NCBI GenBank assembly: GCA_900696465.1
Contig: CAADGE010000036.1
Coordinates: 1-64,000, forward strand
Direction: 5' to 3'
DNA from: an uncultured Planctomycetota bacterium
GTDB lineage: Bacteria > Planctomycetota > Phycisphaerae > UBA1845 > UTPLA1
Length of the DNA stretch: 64,000 nucleotides
Below the pieces are notes generated by a model. It was not told the DNA's origin. It searched no databases and saw nothing but the letters and a program-made list of their open reading frames with translations. Below are positions 44,184 to 52,122 of the stretch, piece after piece; positions within the stretch are counted from its first letter, which is position 1, and each line of letters starts with the position of its first letter. The position numbers and the translations under genes are program-made.

Positions 44184-44999
44184 TCACTTGAGCGCGCCGA
44201 CTTCGAATCGGGCGTAACCCTTAATCACGAAGCCGTTCTCCTTGGCGAAGTCCCGAACGCTCTTCTTGTCGTCCATGACGAAGGGCTGCTCGGTCAGGAC
44301 ACGCTCGGCGTACCAGCGATCCATCTTGCCCGCGACGATCTTCTCGATGATCTGCGGCGGTTTGCCCTTGGCCTCTTCGGTGGCTTTGGCGCGGGCTTCT
44401 TCGACGGCAGATGCATCCACATCCTCGCGATGGAGACCTGCGATATTCATCGTCGAGGCGATGTGCATGCAAACCTGACGGCCGGCCTCACCGGGTGCCT
44501 TGTCGCAGACGATCACGGCGGCGACCTTGCCGTTGTGGTGGACATAGCAGGCCCCGGGGCCTTCGAGGCGAACGGCACGCTTGATGCCGATGTTTTCCTT
44601 GAGTTTGCCGAAAGCGTCGACGATCAGGTCCTGCACGTTCCGACCGTCCGGCGCCTTGGCGGCCTTGAGCGGCTCGACATCGGTCGCACCGCTCCCTGCA
44701 CAGGCCGCGGCGATGGTGTCAGCGAGCTGACGAAAAGCGTCGTTGGTGCCGACGAAGTCGGTCTCGCAGCGCATCTCGACGAGTGCCGCGGCCTTGTCAT
44801 TTGCGAATACGCCGATACGGCCGTTGGCGGCCTCCTTGTCGGCGCGGTCGCTCATCTTGTCGGCGAATTTTTTCCGGAGCACCTCAAGGGCTTTGGCTTC
44901 ATCGCCGCCGGCCTCCACGAGGGCTTTCTTGCAATCCATCATCGCCAGGTCCGTCTTGGCTCGAAGATTCTGGACCATCTGTGCGGTGATCTCAGCCAT
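44184..44999 (-). CDS. tsf: translation elongation factor Ts
   Basis: Nucleotide-exchange factor that recharges EF-Tu with GTP. The N terminus MAEITAQMVQNLRAKTDLAM and the TDLAMMDCKKALVEAGGDEA segment are the conserved EF-Tu-contacting region; the core follows with CETDFVGTNDAF and HIASTMNIAGLHREDVDA. The 271 residues fit a two-repeat EF-Ts. The start at 44999 gives the family's usual N terminus; an in-frame ATG at 45011 sits too close to the GGAG. Cotranscribed with rpsB, 185 bases downstream. Confidence 0.95.
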   Translation of the reverse strand: MAEITAQMVQNLRAKTDLAMMDCKKALVEAGGDEAKALEVLRKKFADKMSDRADKEAANGRIGVFANDKAAALVEMRCETDFVGTNDAFRQLADTIAAACAGSGATDVEPLKAAKAPDGRNVQDLIVDAFGKLKENIGIKRAVRLEGPGACYVHHNGKVAAVIVCDKAPGEAGRQVCMHIASTMNIAGLHREDVDASAVEEARAKATEEAKGKPPQIIEKIVAGKMDRWYAERVLTEQPFVMDDKKSVRDFAKENGFVIKGYARFEVGALK

Positions 45000-45184
45000 G
45001 ATCTTGCTCATCTCCGTATGTCGCGACGACCCGGCCCGGGCCAGGTCGTGCGGGGGTTCATTCGCCGTCGGCCGCACAAACAGCGGCCGGTCGCGGCGTG
45101 TCAATCGATACGCAGGGCGATGCGACCGATTCGATGTCATCGCCGCACAGCGGGATTGTATAACGTTCGATCGCGCGATGGGGG

Positions 45185-46087
45185 TTACACGCCGTCCGGC
45201 ACCTGCTGGGCGGCAGGAGACTCTCGACGGGCGCCCGCGACCTGTTCAACCGGTGCAGAGGCCGAGAGCCCGGAGTCCTCATCGCCGGCGTCCGGTGCGA
45301 TTGCAGCGTCTTCGGCCAGCTCCGAGGTGGTGCGGCGCTTGCGGCGTGCCCGCGCGCCCGGTGCCCCGGCCTGCTGACCGTCTTCTGACGGCGCGGCCAC
45401 CGGCCGACTGCGCTTGCCTTCTTCGATGGCGTCACCGAGCTGGGTCATGATCAGGTCGATGGCCCGCATGGCGTCGTCGTTTGCCGGGATGATGATGTCC
45501 GCGGCGTCGGGATCGCTGTCGGTGTCCACGAAGCAGATGGTCGGGATGCCCAGTTTCTGGGCTTCCTTGACGGCGATGTGTTCGCGCTTGACGTCCACGA
45601 TGAGCAGAGCGCCGGGCAACCGGGTCATCCGCCGGATGCCTTCGAGGTTGCGCGCGATCTTGCGCTTCTCACGATCGATCGTGGCTTTTTCCTTTTTGGT
45701 GAGCTGATTGATCCGGCCGGATTTTTCAAGTTCTTCGAGTTCCTCAAGGCGTGCCAGCCGGGATCGAATCGTTTTGAAGTTGGTCAGAGTGCCGCCGAGC
45801 CATCGTTCGCTGACGTAGTGCATGCCCACGCGCATGGCCTGCTTTTCCACGGATTCCCGCGCCTGTCGCTTGGTGCCGACGATAAGAATGTCGTGCCCCT
45901 GCGCGACCACGGCGGTGAGGAATTTCTTCGCTCGAAGCAGACCCTTGATGGTCTCGCGAATGTCGATGATGTGAATCGAATTCCGCTTGCCGAAGATGTA
46001 GGGTGCCATCTTGGGATTCCACCGGCTCACACGGTGGCCAAAATGGACGCCCGAATCAATCAACTCACGGACCAACGCCGATGCCAA
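45185..46087 (-). CDS. rpsB: 30S ribosomal protein S2
   Basis: Small-subunit protein at the back of the 30S head-body junction. Landmarks: LIDSGVHFGHRVSRWNPKMA, IHIIDIRETIKGLLRA, YVSERWLGGTLTNFKTI, MTRLPGALLIVDVKREHIA, GIPTICFVDTDSDPD and IIIPANDDAMRAIDLI. The start is a TTG at 46087 with GGAGGTGA just upstream; no ATG is available before the conserved N terminus. About 75 extra residues form a charged, Ala/Pro/Glu-rich C-terminal tail (for instance ARARRKRRTTSELAED) beyond the usual end near residue 225. Confidence 0.95.
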   Translation of the reverse strand: MASALVRELIDSGVHFGHRVSRWNPKMAPYIFGKRNSIHIIDIRETIKGLLRAKKFLTAVVAQGHDILIVGTKRQARESVEKQAMRVGMHYVSERWLGGTLTNFKTIRSRLARLEELEELEKSGRINQLTKKEKATIDREKRKIARNLEGIRRMTRLPGALLIVDVKREHIAVKEAQKLGIPTICFVDTDSDPDAADIIIPANDDAMRAIDLIMTQLGDAIEEGKRSRPVAAPSEDGQQAGAPGARARRKRRTTSELAEDAAIAPDAGDEDSGLSASAPVEQVAGARRESPAAQQVPDGV

Positions 46088-46128
46088 TCGTCACCTCCCG
46101 TCCCAGGGTTCGAGTATGGGTTTACGCG

Positions 46129-46142
46129 GAAGAACGTTCTTC
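46129..46142. promoter_or_regulatory. 14-base perfect palindrome in the rpsB leader
   Basis: GAAGAACGTTCTTC is a perfect 14-base palindrome located about 42 bases before the rpsB TTG and just downstream of the predicted promoter. It could be an operator for a dimeric regulator or an RNA element for S2 feedback; the choice cannot be made from sequence. Confidence 0.45.
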
Positions 46143-46154
46143 GCGGAATCCTAG

Positions 46155-46183
46155 AACTTAAGGCGTAACCTGCCGCTCGTCAA
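46155..46183 (-). promoter_or_regulatory. putative promoter of the rpsB operon
   Basis: On the minus strand TTGACG (46178-46183) is followed after exactly 17 bases by TAAGTT (46155-46160). The -35 matches at five of six positions and the -10 at four. Predicted start near 46148, placing the palindrome 46129-46142 at the start of the leader. Confidence 0.45.
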
Positions 46184-46483
46184 GAAGATATTAACGCGAT
46201 ACGCTCCTGACCGGGCCCGTTGGCCGAGATCGCCAGCTTCTGCCCGAATACGACGAATCACAGAGGGTTTCACAGCCCTCCGAAACTTTAAAACACGATT
46301 TGGTCGCTCCCGAAAGCAGTGGGCCCTATGGGCCGCGTTTGAGGCAGGCCGCTTCAAAACAATGGCTACTCTTGGCCTAAATGGCATCTACTATCCATAG
46401 CGTACTGTTGTTATAAGACCTCAAGATGTGGATAGGACCGTTGCCTTGCTTACTTGGAGGCGCCCACGGCGAGTCTAAAGGCG

Positions 46484-47659
46484 ATGACAACCCCATCAGG
46501 TCACCGGGTGTTCATCAGTGCCGCAGAGCAGAGCGCTGATGAGCATGCCGCTGCGCTGATTCGCGCGTATCGACGATTGCGTCCGGAGGCCACCTTCGCC
46601 GGTCTCGCCGGACCAGCCATGCGCGAGGCCGGCTGTCACTGTTTCTACGACATGACGGCGCAGTCAGCGATGGCGCTGGCTGCCTTTCAGCGCGTACCGG
46701 AGGCGTGGCGGCTTCTCCGCCGCCTGAAGGCCTATCTCGCGGAGGAGCGTTTCAATGCCGCCGTGGTCGTGGATTCGCCGGCCCTGAATCTGCCGATTGC
46801 GAAGCTCTGTCGTCAGGCAGGCACGCCCGTGCTTTATTACATCGCGCCGCAGACGTGGGCATGGGGGCCGAAGTGGTTCCGCAATCGTCGTGTTCGACAG
46901 CGTGTCAACCGGCTCGCCTGTATATGGCCATTTGAGGCGCCCTACTTCCAGGCGGCCGGCATCCGGGCGGATTTCGTCGGACATCCTTCCTTCGATCGAC
47001 TCATCGGCGTGCCTGTTTCGGAGGCGAGCGTTGCGGTGCTTCGAGGCAGCGCGGAGCCCGTGATCACCCTGCTGCCGGGCTCGCGGAAGCACGTCGTCGA
47101 AGAAGTATTCCCGGGACAGCTCGAAGCGGCGCAGGCCCTGGCAATTCGCTATCGCAAGATCGCTTTCATCACCGTAGCTGCCAACGACGACATCCGCACT
47201 CGGTTGGAAGCGGCCGTAGCAAGTCACGGCCGTAGTCTGCCGATTCGCATCGTCGCGGGTGATGAAAATCGCGCCGTGGCGATCCGCGCAGCCGATCTCG
47301 CGCTGGTCGCTTCGGGCACGGTCACACTGGAAGTCGCCTATCGACAGACGCCGATGATCGTCATGTACAACACGAATGCGTTGACCTACAACCTGATCGG
47401 GCGATGGTTGATCACCACGCCGCACTTTTCCATCCCCAACATTCTCGCGGGCCGGGCGATCGTGCCGGAGTTCATGCCGTACTATCGCAGCGTCGATCCG
47501 ATCATCGCGACGGCGGTGGAATGGCTCTCCACTCCGGGGAAACTGGAAAAGGTGCGCAGAGACCTTGCCGAAGCGACTGAACCGATCGCGCACGGCGGGG
47601 CGGCTGATCGTACCGCAGCGATTCTGGATGAAATGCTCGCGACCGGTTCCGTCCAATAA
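46484..47659 (+). CDS. lpxB: lipid-A-disaccharide synthase
   Basis: Family GT19 enzyme that joins UDP-2,3-diacylglucosamine and lipid X in lipid A assembly at the inner membrane. VFISAAEQSADEHAAALIRA is the N-terminal donor region (the usual GExSGD-like loop, here AEQSADEHA), then YYIAPQTWAWGPKW, GHPSFDRL, ITLLPGSRKHVV and ASGTVTLEVAYRQTPMIVMY, all characteristic. Its presence predicts a lipid-A-bearing outer membrane. The ATG at 46484 is preferred over a TTG at 46454. Length of 391 is normal. Confidence 0.95.
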   Translation: MTTPSGHRVFISAAEQSADEHAAALIRAYRRLRPEATFAGLAGPAMREAGCHCFYDMTAQSAMALAAFQRVPEAWRLLRRLKAYLAEERFNAAVVVDSPALNLPIAKLCRQAGTPVLYYIAPQTWAWGPKWFRNRRVRQRVNRLACIWPFEAPYFQAAGIRADFVGHPSFDRLIGVPVSEASVAVLRGSAEPVITLLPGSRKHVVEEVFPGQLEAAQALAIRYRKIAFITVAANDDIRTRLEAAVASHGRSLPIRIVAGDENRAVAIRAADLALVASGTVTLEVAYRQTPMIVMYNTNALTYNLIGRWLITTPHFSIPNILAGRAIVPEFMPYYRSVDPIIATAVEWLSTPGKLEKVRRDLAEATEPIAHGGAADRTAAILDEMLATGSVQ

Positions 47660-47750
47660 CGTCGTCCGCGATTGGCTTATTCGGGTTGCAATTCGTAGAA
47701 TACGTTGAGTACGGCGCGGGATCGGCGGGACGTGGTCGCCGTCGGTCGCC

Positions 47751-49103
47751 GTGCGTCGAATCCACAAGCACGAAGGTACGTTGAAGCAGGACCGAAGAAT
47801 CGAAACCGGCGTACAGGCCGAGCGGGCAGTGCTCGTCGGGCTGCTTCTGCCGGGCCATTCCACCGGGGGAACGCGCTACGACCCGCTGGCCGAACTGGCG
47901 GCGCTGGCCGAGGCGGCCGGCGCGAAGATCGTGGGGCGGACGATCCAGAAGCGGCCCAAGGTCTGCCCCGGAACCTACATCGGCAGCGGCAAGGCCAAGG
48001 AACTGGCGGGCTACGTCGAAGAGAAGGAGGCCGACGTCGTCATCTTCGACAACGACCTGACACCCTCGCAGATCCGCGTCATTGAGAAGCTCTGCAAGCG
48101 CCGGGTCATCGACCGCACCGAACTCATCCTCGACATTTTCGCCAGTCGTGCACGGACTCACGCCGCGCGTCTGCAGGTAGAACTTGCCCAGCTCGAATAC
48201 ACTGCCCCGCGTCTCCGCGGCATGTGGACCCACCTCGAGCGCATCGCCGGCGCGGGTGGCGGCACGAAGGTCGGCGCCGTCGGTGGCATCGGCACGCGCG
48301 GCCCCGGCGAGCGGCAGATCGAGATCGACCGCCGGCTCGTGCAGAAGCGCGTCAGCTTTCTGCGTGAACAGATTGCCCAGATCGACAAGCGCAAGCTCCG
48401 CGAGGTCAGGTCGCGCAGCGATTTCTTCACCATCAGTCTCGTCGGTTACACCAACGCCGGTAAGAGCACGCTGATGAACGCCCTCACCGGGGCCGACACG
48501 CTCGTGGCCGACAAGCTCTTTGCCACGCTGGACACCAAAACACGCCGCTGGGACCTCGGCGGCGGCCAGACCGCATTGCTTTCCGACACGGTGGGTTTCG
48601 TGCGTAACCTGCCGCATCGACTGGTGGCGTCTTTTCGCGCGACGCTGGAGGAGACGATCCACTCCGACCTGCTGCTGCACGTCATCGACGCATCGGATCA
48701 CGATGCGGCGGGGCAGATTCAGGCCGTCGAGACCGTGCTGGCCGAGCTTGGCTGCGAAGACATCCCTCGGTTGAACGTGCTCAACAAAATCGACGCCGCC
48801 GGTGACGAGGCATCGCTGCCGCTGCTGCGCGTGCAACTGGAAGTCGCCGTGGAGATATCCGCGATGACCGGCCAGGGGCTGGACATCCTGCGGGATCGCG
48901 TGATCGAGCTGATGCGCGGCCGGTATGTGCGGATCACCGTCGAGACCCATACTGCCAACGGCCGCCTGCTCGCCTACGTCAGCAAGCATGGGCACATCCT
49001 CGGGCAGGAATACGAAGACGACATGATGCGGCTCGATCTGCGTCTGCCGACGGCGGAAGTTCCGCGCGTGGTCAACCTCGGTGGTACGGTCGTCGAACGA
49101 TAG
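47751..49103 (+). CDS. hflX: ribosome-associated GTPase HflX
   Basis: GTPase that splits or rescues stalled ribosomes. The N-terminal glycine-rich domain (YIGSGKAKELAGYVEEKEAD, VIFDNDLTPSQIRVIEKLC) and the linking helical hairpin with the signature GIGTRGPGERQIEIDRRLV precede the G domain: GYTNAGKSTLMNALTG (G1), DTVGFVRNLPHRLVASFRAT (G3), NKID (G4) and SAMTG (G5). The 450 residues are typical. The start is GTG 47751. A long open frame on the opposite strand is a codon-bias shadow. Confidence 0.95.
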   Translation: MRRIHKHEGTLKQDRRIETGVQAERAVLVGLLLPGHSTGGTRYDPLAELAALAEAAGAKIVGRTIQKRPKVCPGTYIGSGKAKELAGYVEEKEADVVIFDNDLTPSQIRVIEKLCKRRVIDRTELILDIFASRARTHAARLQVELAQLEYTAPRLRGMWTHLERIAGAGGGTKVGAVGGIGTRGPGERQIEIDRRLVQKRVSFLREQIAQIDKRKLREVRSRSDFFTISLVGYTNAGKSTLMNALTGADTLVADKLFATLDTKTRRWDLGGGQTALLSDTVGFVRNLPHRLVASFRATLEETIHSDLLLHVIDASDHDAAGQIQAVETVLAELGCEDIPRLNVLNKIDAAGDEASLPLLRVQLEVAVEISAMTGQGLDILRDRVIELMRGRYVRITVETHTANGRLLAYVSKHGHILGQEYEDDMMRLDLRLPTAEVPRVVNLGGTVVER

Positions 49104-49576
49104 CGCTATGTGGTGGCGCTGCAGATCGGTCATCGCTTACCCATCAGTGCGGACTTGAAAAAAAGCGATCGTATTTGGTTGAATTTCCTGAATTCTACTC
49201 AGCATCCGCGCGGAGGGCGCATTGATGCGTGCCTTCGTCCAGCACGGAGCATCGCTCGATACCTGCTATTCGTGCTCCGTGTGCGCGCCCGTCCCCATTC
49301 GCAGTTCGCAGCGGGCCGATAAGGTCTCATCTCTTGGTGCTCGAATCGAGCCGATCACGTCTGCATATCCGCGCCTTCGCAGAACTTCCACTCCGCTTTG
49401 TTGAGCTTCAAGTCGCATTCCGAGCGAACCGAGAACAGATCGCCGGAGCGTCCTTGCGTCCGAAGCATTTTCGGGCCTTTCGTCCGGTAGGCAGCCGCGG
49501 TCCACGAGCCGATCGCGCTGGCGCCCGAGCGCCTCCGGAAGCCGCCGACCGCCCGATCGCCGATGGGGTAGGATTC
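49104..49576. other. intergenic stretch upstream of the PilZ genes
   Basis: About 470 bases with no supported gene. The first PilZ frame is open back to 49229, but the extension is Arg/Pro/Ser-rich and lacks similarity. An AT-rich patch near 49155-49200 probably holds the promoter; no clean -35/-10 pair was found. Confidence 0.4.
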
Positions 49577-50284
49577 ATGAAGCCCATTCACAAGCTGGAT
49601 GCCGAGGAATCGGATCGCGCGCTCGAAACGGCCATACGAACACAGGCCCAGGCGGTTCTCGAACTGCCCTCGTATCCTTCGACGACGGTCAACGGATTTC
49701 TGATATCGGGCGATCAGAAAGCCATTCTGATGGAGATCACCGGTCGGCCCGGCGTGAATCCGGCGGACCTCGTCAACGCCACCTGTCACGTGAACGTTTA
49801 CAGCGATCAGCGCTATCAGTTCGCATCCGAGATCACTGCCGCTCCGCGATGGGGTGAGACACGTTCGCTGGCCCTGGCCCGTCCGCGGTCGGTGCATGTG
49901 CTCGAGCGCCGGCGGTTTGTGCGGGCCAAGCTTGCGCCTTCGTCGAAGGTGACGATTGAATGGAGCCGGGGAAGCACCAGCCATCGGCTCGCCGCAAATC
50001 TACTGAATATCAGCGTCGAAGGTCTGGCTTGCCGAATGGATGACGCGGCCGCGGCGGCGCTGGCGACGGGCGATTCGGTACGTGTCTCCTTTGAGTTGCC
50101 GGGCCACGCGCGACCGTTCCTGTTGCATGCGTCGGTCTGCAACAAGACTCCTGCCAGTGCGGCGCACACCATCGTCGGCATCCAGTTTCAGTCAACGCCG
50201 CAGCAGGAAGCACCGCTCCAGGCGCTACGGGCGGTCCTTTCGCGACAGATACCCGCCGAGGAAGCGACAGAACTGCTCGTATGA
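49577..50284 (+). CDS. PilZ-domain protein (first of pair)
   Basis: The 235-residue protein has an N-terminal YcgR-like flagellar-brake-type domain (about 1-100; TTVNGFLISGDQKAILMEIT) and a PilZ-like C-terminal domain (about 105-225) with RRFVRAKLAPS, a modified RxxxR cyclic-di-GMP switch, and LNISVEGLACRM, matching the DxSxxG-type loop as NISVEG. Both ligand motifs are recognisable but diverged, so binding is probable, not certain. The ATG at 49577 follows GGGGTAGG. Its stop overlaps the next gene's ATG by four bases. Confidence 0.78.
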   Translation: MKPIHKLDAEESDRALETAIRTQAQAVLELPSYPSTTVNGFLISGDQKAILMEITGRPGVNPADLVNATCHVNVYSDQRYQFASEITAAPRWGETRSLALARPRSVHVLERRRFVRAKLAPSSKVTIEWSRGSTSHRLAANLLNISVEGLACRMDDAAAAALATGDSVRVSFELPGHARPFLLHASVCNKTPASAAHTIVGIQFQSTPQQEAPLQALRAVLSRQIPAEEATELLV

Positions 50285-51051
50285 ATCACGCAAACACCCT
50301 CAATGAGCAATCGGTGAGCACCATCCTTGCGTGGGCGGCCGAGCGACAGTCTCCGATCAGCGCTTCGCTGCTGACGGAAGGCCGCTGGTGCATTCTGCGT
50401 TCACATCTGATGCAGTATGATCCGGCCGGTCATGCGCTGAAGATTCTTTATCCCTTCGTGGCCGAGGAGGGCCGTCAGCCGGAGATCACCGTCGGGCAGG
50501 AACTGGGCATCTCTCTGCGGCGCGGTCATAAGAAGTGCGTCTTCGTTTGCCGCGTGCTCATGCGGCAGTCCGACCATTCCGACAGCGGGCAGCGCGTGGA
50601 TTGCCTGATTCTGCGGGCGCCGCGACAGATGCGGGAGCTGCAGCGCCGCGTCTATCAGCGTGTCATCATCCCGGAGGATCGTTTCGTAGCGGTTCGGCTC
50701 TGGCAGGGAAGTCTTCCATCGCAGGGCGAGCCCTGCTGGCCGATCTGTTCGGGTCGGGCCGCGAACATCTCGCTGGGCGGTGTGCTGGTAGATATCCGCA
50801 GCGACCAGAATCCGCGTCTGGGCGTGGGTGAACTGGTCGGTGTGGAGATCACGCATATGCCGAGCAAGCCGCCCCTGGCGCTCGAAGCGCAATATCGGCA
50901 CTGCCTGATGACCGGTCCGGAACGAATGGGACTGGGTCTTCAATTCCTAGGTCTCGAACACGACCGGCCGAATCGGACGAGCATCGCGGAGCTGGCGGAG
51001 TTTGTTCGCGGGTTGCGAGCGGCCGGCGCGCGAATCGATCGGGAAGATTGA
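50281..51051 (+). CDS. PilZ-domain protein (second of pair)
   Basis: The 256-residue paralogue of the preceding protein, starting in its stop codon (ATGA). N-terminal domain about 1-115 (WCILRSHLMQYDPAGHALKI), then RRVYQRVIIPEDRFVAVRLW as the arginine motif and RAANISLGGVLVDIR as the NxSxxG loop of PilZ. The overlapping pair suggests a heteromeric cyclic-di-GMP receptor or two outputs from one signal. A minus-strand terminator hairpin lies about 75 bases after its stop. Confidence 0.78.
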   Translation: MNHANTLNEQSVSTILAWAAERQSPISASLLTEGRWCILRSHLMQYDPAGHALKILYPFVAEEGRQPEITVGQELGISLRRGHKKCVFVCRVLMRQSDHSDSGQRVDCLILRAPRQMRELQRRVYQRVIIPEDRFVAVRLWQGSLPSQGEPCWPICSGRAANISLGGVLVDIRSDQNPRLGVGELVGVEITHMPSKPPLALEAQYRHCLMTGPERMGLGLQFLGLEHDRPNRTSIAELAEFVRGLRAAGARIDRED

Positions 51052-51120
51052 CGTGCATCTCGCGCAGCTGCGCAAGGATTGCAAGAAGCGGGGCAGGAAT
51101 TGCCGGCGCGCTCGGCGCGC

Positions 51121-51159
51121 AAAAAAAGAGGATCGGAGCTCGCCGTTACTCCGATCCTC
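51121..51159 (-). terminator. intrinsic terminator on the minus strand
   Basis: An 11-bp perfect stem, GAGGATCGGAG (51128-51138) with CTCCGATCCTC (51149-51159), with a ten-base loop. On the minus strand it is followed by seven T (51121-51127 read as A on plus), the textbook form of a rho-independent terminator. It would end a minus-strand transcript coming from above 51160, where no protein gene is found. Confidence 0.7.
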
Positions 51160-51237
51160 CAAGCCAGGCTGCTACCGCCTAACAGCGGAAGACCCACAGC
51201 CTCACGATCCATATCGGCACAGGTCCGCATGCGCTTG
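51160..51237 (-). ncRNA. possible structured RNA ending in the adjacent terminator
   Basis: Nested inverted pairs can form a three-way junction: outer arms at 51160-51164 and 51233-51237 (five pairs), a hairpin at 51205-51216 (four pairs, four-base loop) and a long hairpin at 51166-51202 (six-pair base AGGCTG/CAGCCT with an inner four-pair stem). The terminator directly follows on the minus strand. No RNA family is recognised. The transcription start is not located, so the true 5' end may lie further upstream. Confidence 0.35.
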
Positions 51238-51404
51238 AGCGGTCCAGAAATGTTTTCGACTGCAGCTTCACATTGAGAAAAACGGTTGCACGCTTATCGG
51301 AGCTTGCCTGTCATTTCGCTTTGAGACATACTGCGCGAATCATGTTTCATGCGCATGGCAATACACTTTGTTACTCGCATATCGCTGCACTCCAAGCTCG
51401 CGGC

Positions 51405-51986
51405 TTGCTGCAGACCAAACGCCTTCGTCGCATCGGAGGATCGCTCGTGTGCCTGCTGCCGCTGATCTTGTCCGGCTGCGAAGATGAAATCCCTCCGCCT
51501 CCGGAAGATGATAAGGCGACCGCGGCGCCGATCGTGGAGATCGATCTGGAGCACTCCTCGCGCTTCCGGGCCGATCGAGAACTGGTCTTGTCAAACTGCG
51601 TGCTGGTCTGGCAGCCCGATTCGCTTGATCCCTGGGCGAGCGCCTTATCACTCACGACGAGCCGCGCGGCTCCCGACGGTTCGCGAATGATCTTCGGCAC
51701 GTTTGTCAAAGCTGCGGAACTGGACGCCTTGACGAAGACCGAAGTTGATTTTGCAGGAAGCTCACTCCTCGATCTGCACGGCAACGGAATCTTCACGCCG
51801 CTGACGGTCTACCAACCCCGGATGGCTAAACTCAAGATTGAAAAGATCGAGGCGGGCACGGTCGAAGGCGTACTCCGTGGCGATTTCTATCGCTTTCGAA
51901 TGTCGCGGCCCACGGCTCGCCCCGAGACCATTGAAGCGGAGTTACGATTCAAGGCCCGGCTGATGGATCGTACCACCGACGGCTGA
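51405..51986 (+). CDS. lipoprotein of unknown function
   Basis: A predicted lipoprotein: KRLRRIGGSLVCLLPLILSGC gives a basic n-region, hydrophobic core and LSGC lipobox, then a proline-rich linker (IPPPPEDDK). The mature part (about 165 residues) contains LEHSSRFRADRELVLSNCVL and a beta-rich body of unknown fold. The start is uncertain: the TTG at 51405 gives a 24-residue signal peptide; an ATG at 51342 or a GTG at 51447 (after GGAGG, but too short for a signal peptide) are alternatives. It probably sits in the outer or inner membrane facing the periplasm. Confidence 0.6.
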   Translation: MLQTKRLRRIGGSLVCLLPLILSGCEDEIPPPPEDDKATAAPIVEIDLEHSSRFRADRELVLSNCVLVWQPDSLDPWASALSLTTSRAAPDGSRMIFGTFVKAAELDALTKTEVDFAGSSLLDLHGNGIFTPLTVYQPRMAKLKIEKIEAGTVEGVLRGDFYRFRMSRPTARPETIEAELRFKARLMDRTTDG

Positions 51987-52031
51987 TGCCATTGCTCGCC
52001 GCGCAGAATAGAAGCATGCTGTCCGCTCTGC

Positions 52032-52037
52032 TACAAT
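52032..52037 (+). promoter_or_regulatory. -10-like TACAAT upstream of the metabolite operon
   Basis: A TACAAT hexamer overlaps the ATG at 52036. If it is the -10, that ATG is not in the transcript, which favours a start at 52123. No clear -35 was identified. Confidence 0.35.
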
Positions 52038-52122
52038 GCCGTCGTTCGACGGATTGATACCGCGCCGGGCGGAGTGCAAACCCGCGAGTCGTCACCAGCA
52101 GTTCATTTTTCCAAGCGTGGCC

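Larger units (their letters stand above)
46088..46483. other. intergenic region between rpsB and lpxB
   Basis: About 396 bases between divergent genes. The part next to rpsB holds its promoter (46155-46183) and a palindrome (46129-46142). Further out are short GC-rich inverted arms, AGGG/CCCT near 46264-46279. No gene has a ribosome-binding site or known family here. Confidence 0.4.
51052..51404. other. intergenic region with structured segment
   Basis: About 350 bases between the second PilZ gene and the lipoprotein gene. It contains the inverted repeat and A-tract at 51121-51159 and the foldable segment at 51160-51237. No protein gene is supported. The lipoprotein frame is open further upstream, into this region. 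Confidence 0.4.

Noticed and set aside
46101-46125. A GGTTCGAGTATGGG segment resembling a tRNA T-arm
   Set aside because: No acceptor, D-arm or anticodon stem can be placed around it; no tRNA was found anywhere in the window.
47502-49133. A 543-codon open frame antisense to hflX and the end of lpxB
   Set aside because: It mirrors strongly conserved genes, starts without a ribosome-binding site, and its His/Asp/Arg/Gln-rich composition is the usual shadow of GC-rich codon use.
49229-49576. A 116-residue N-terminal extension of the first PilZ protein
   Set aside because: The extension is Arg/Pro/Ser-rich with no similarity, while ATG 49577 follows a GGGGTAGG ribosome-binding site.
51119-51290. 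Cyclic-di-GMP-I riboswitch next to the PilZ genes
   Set aside because: The junction-like fold is suggestive, but the conserved core of that family is not present and the element points away from a downstream gene.
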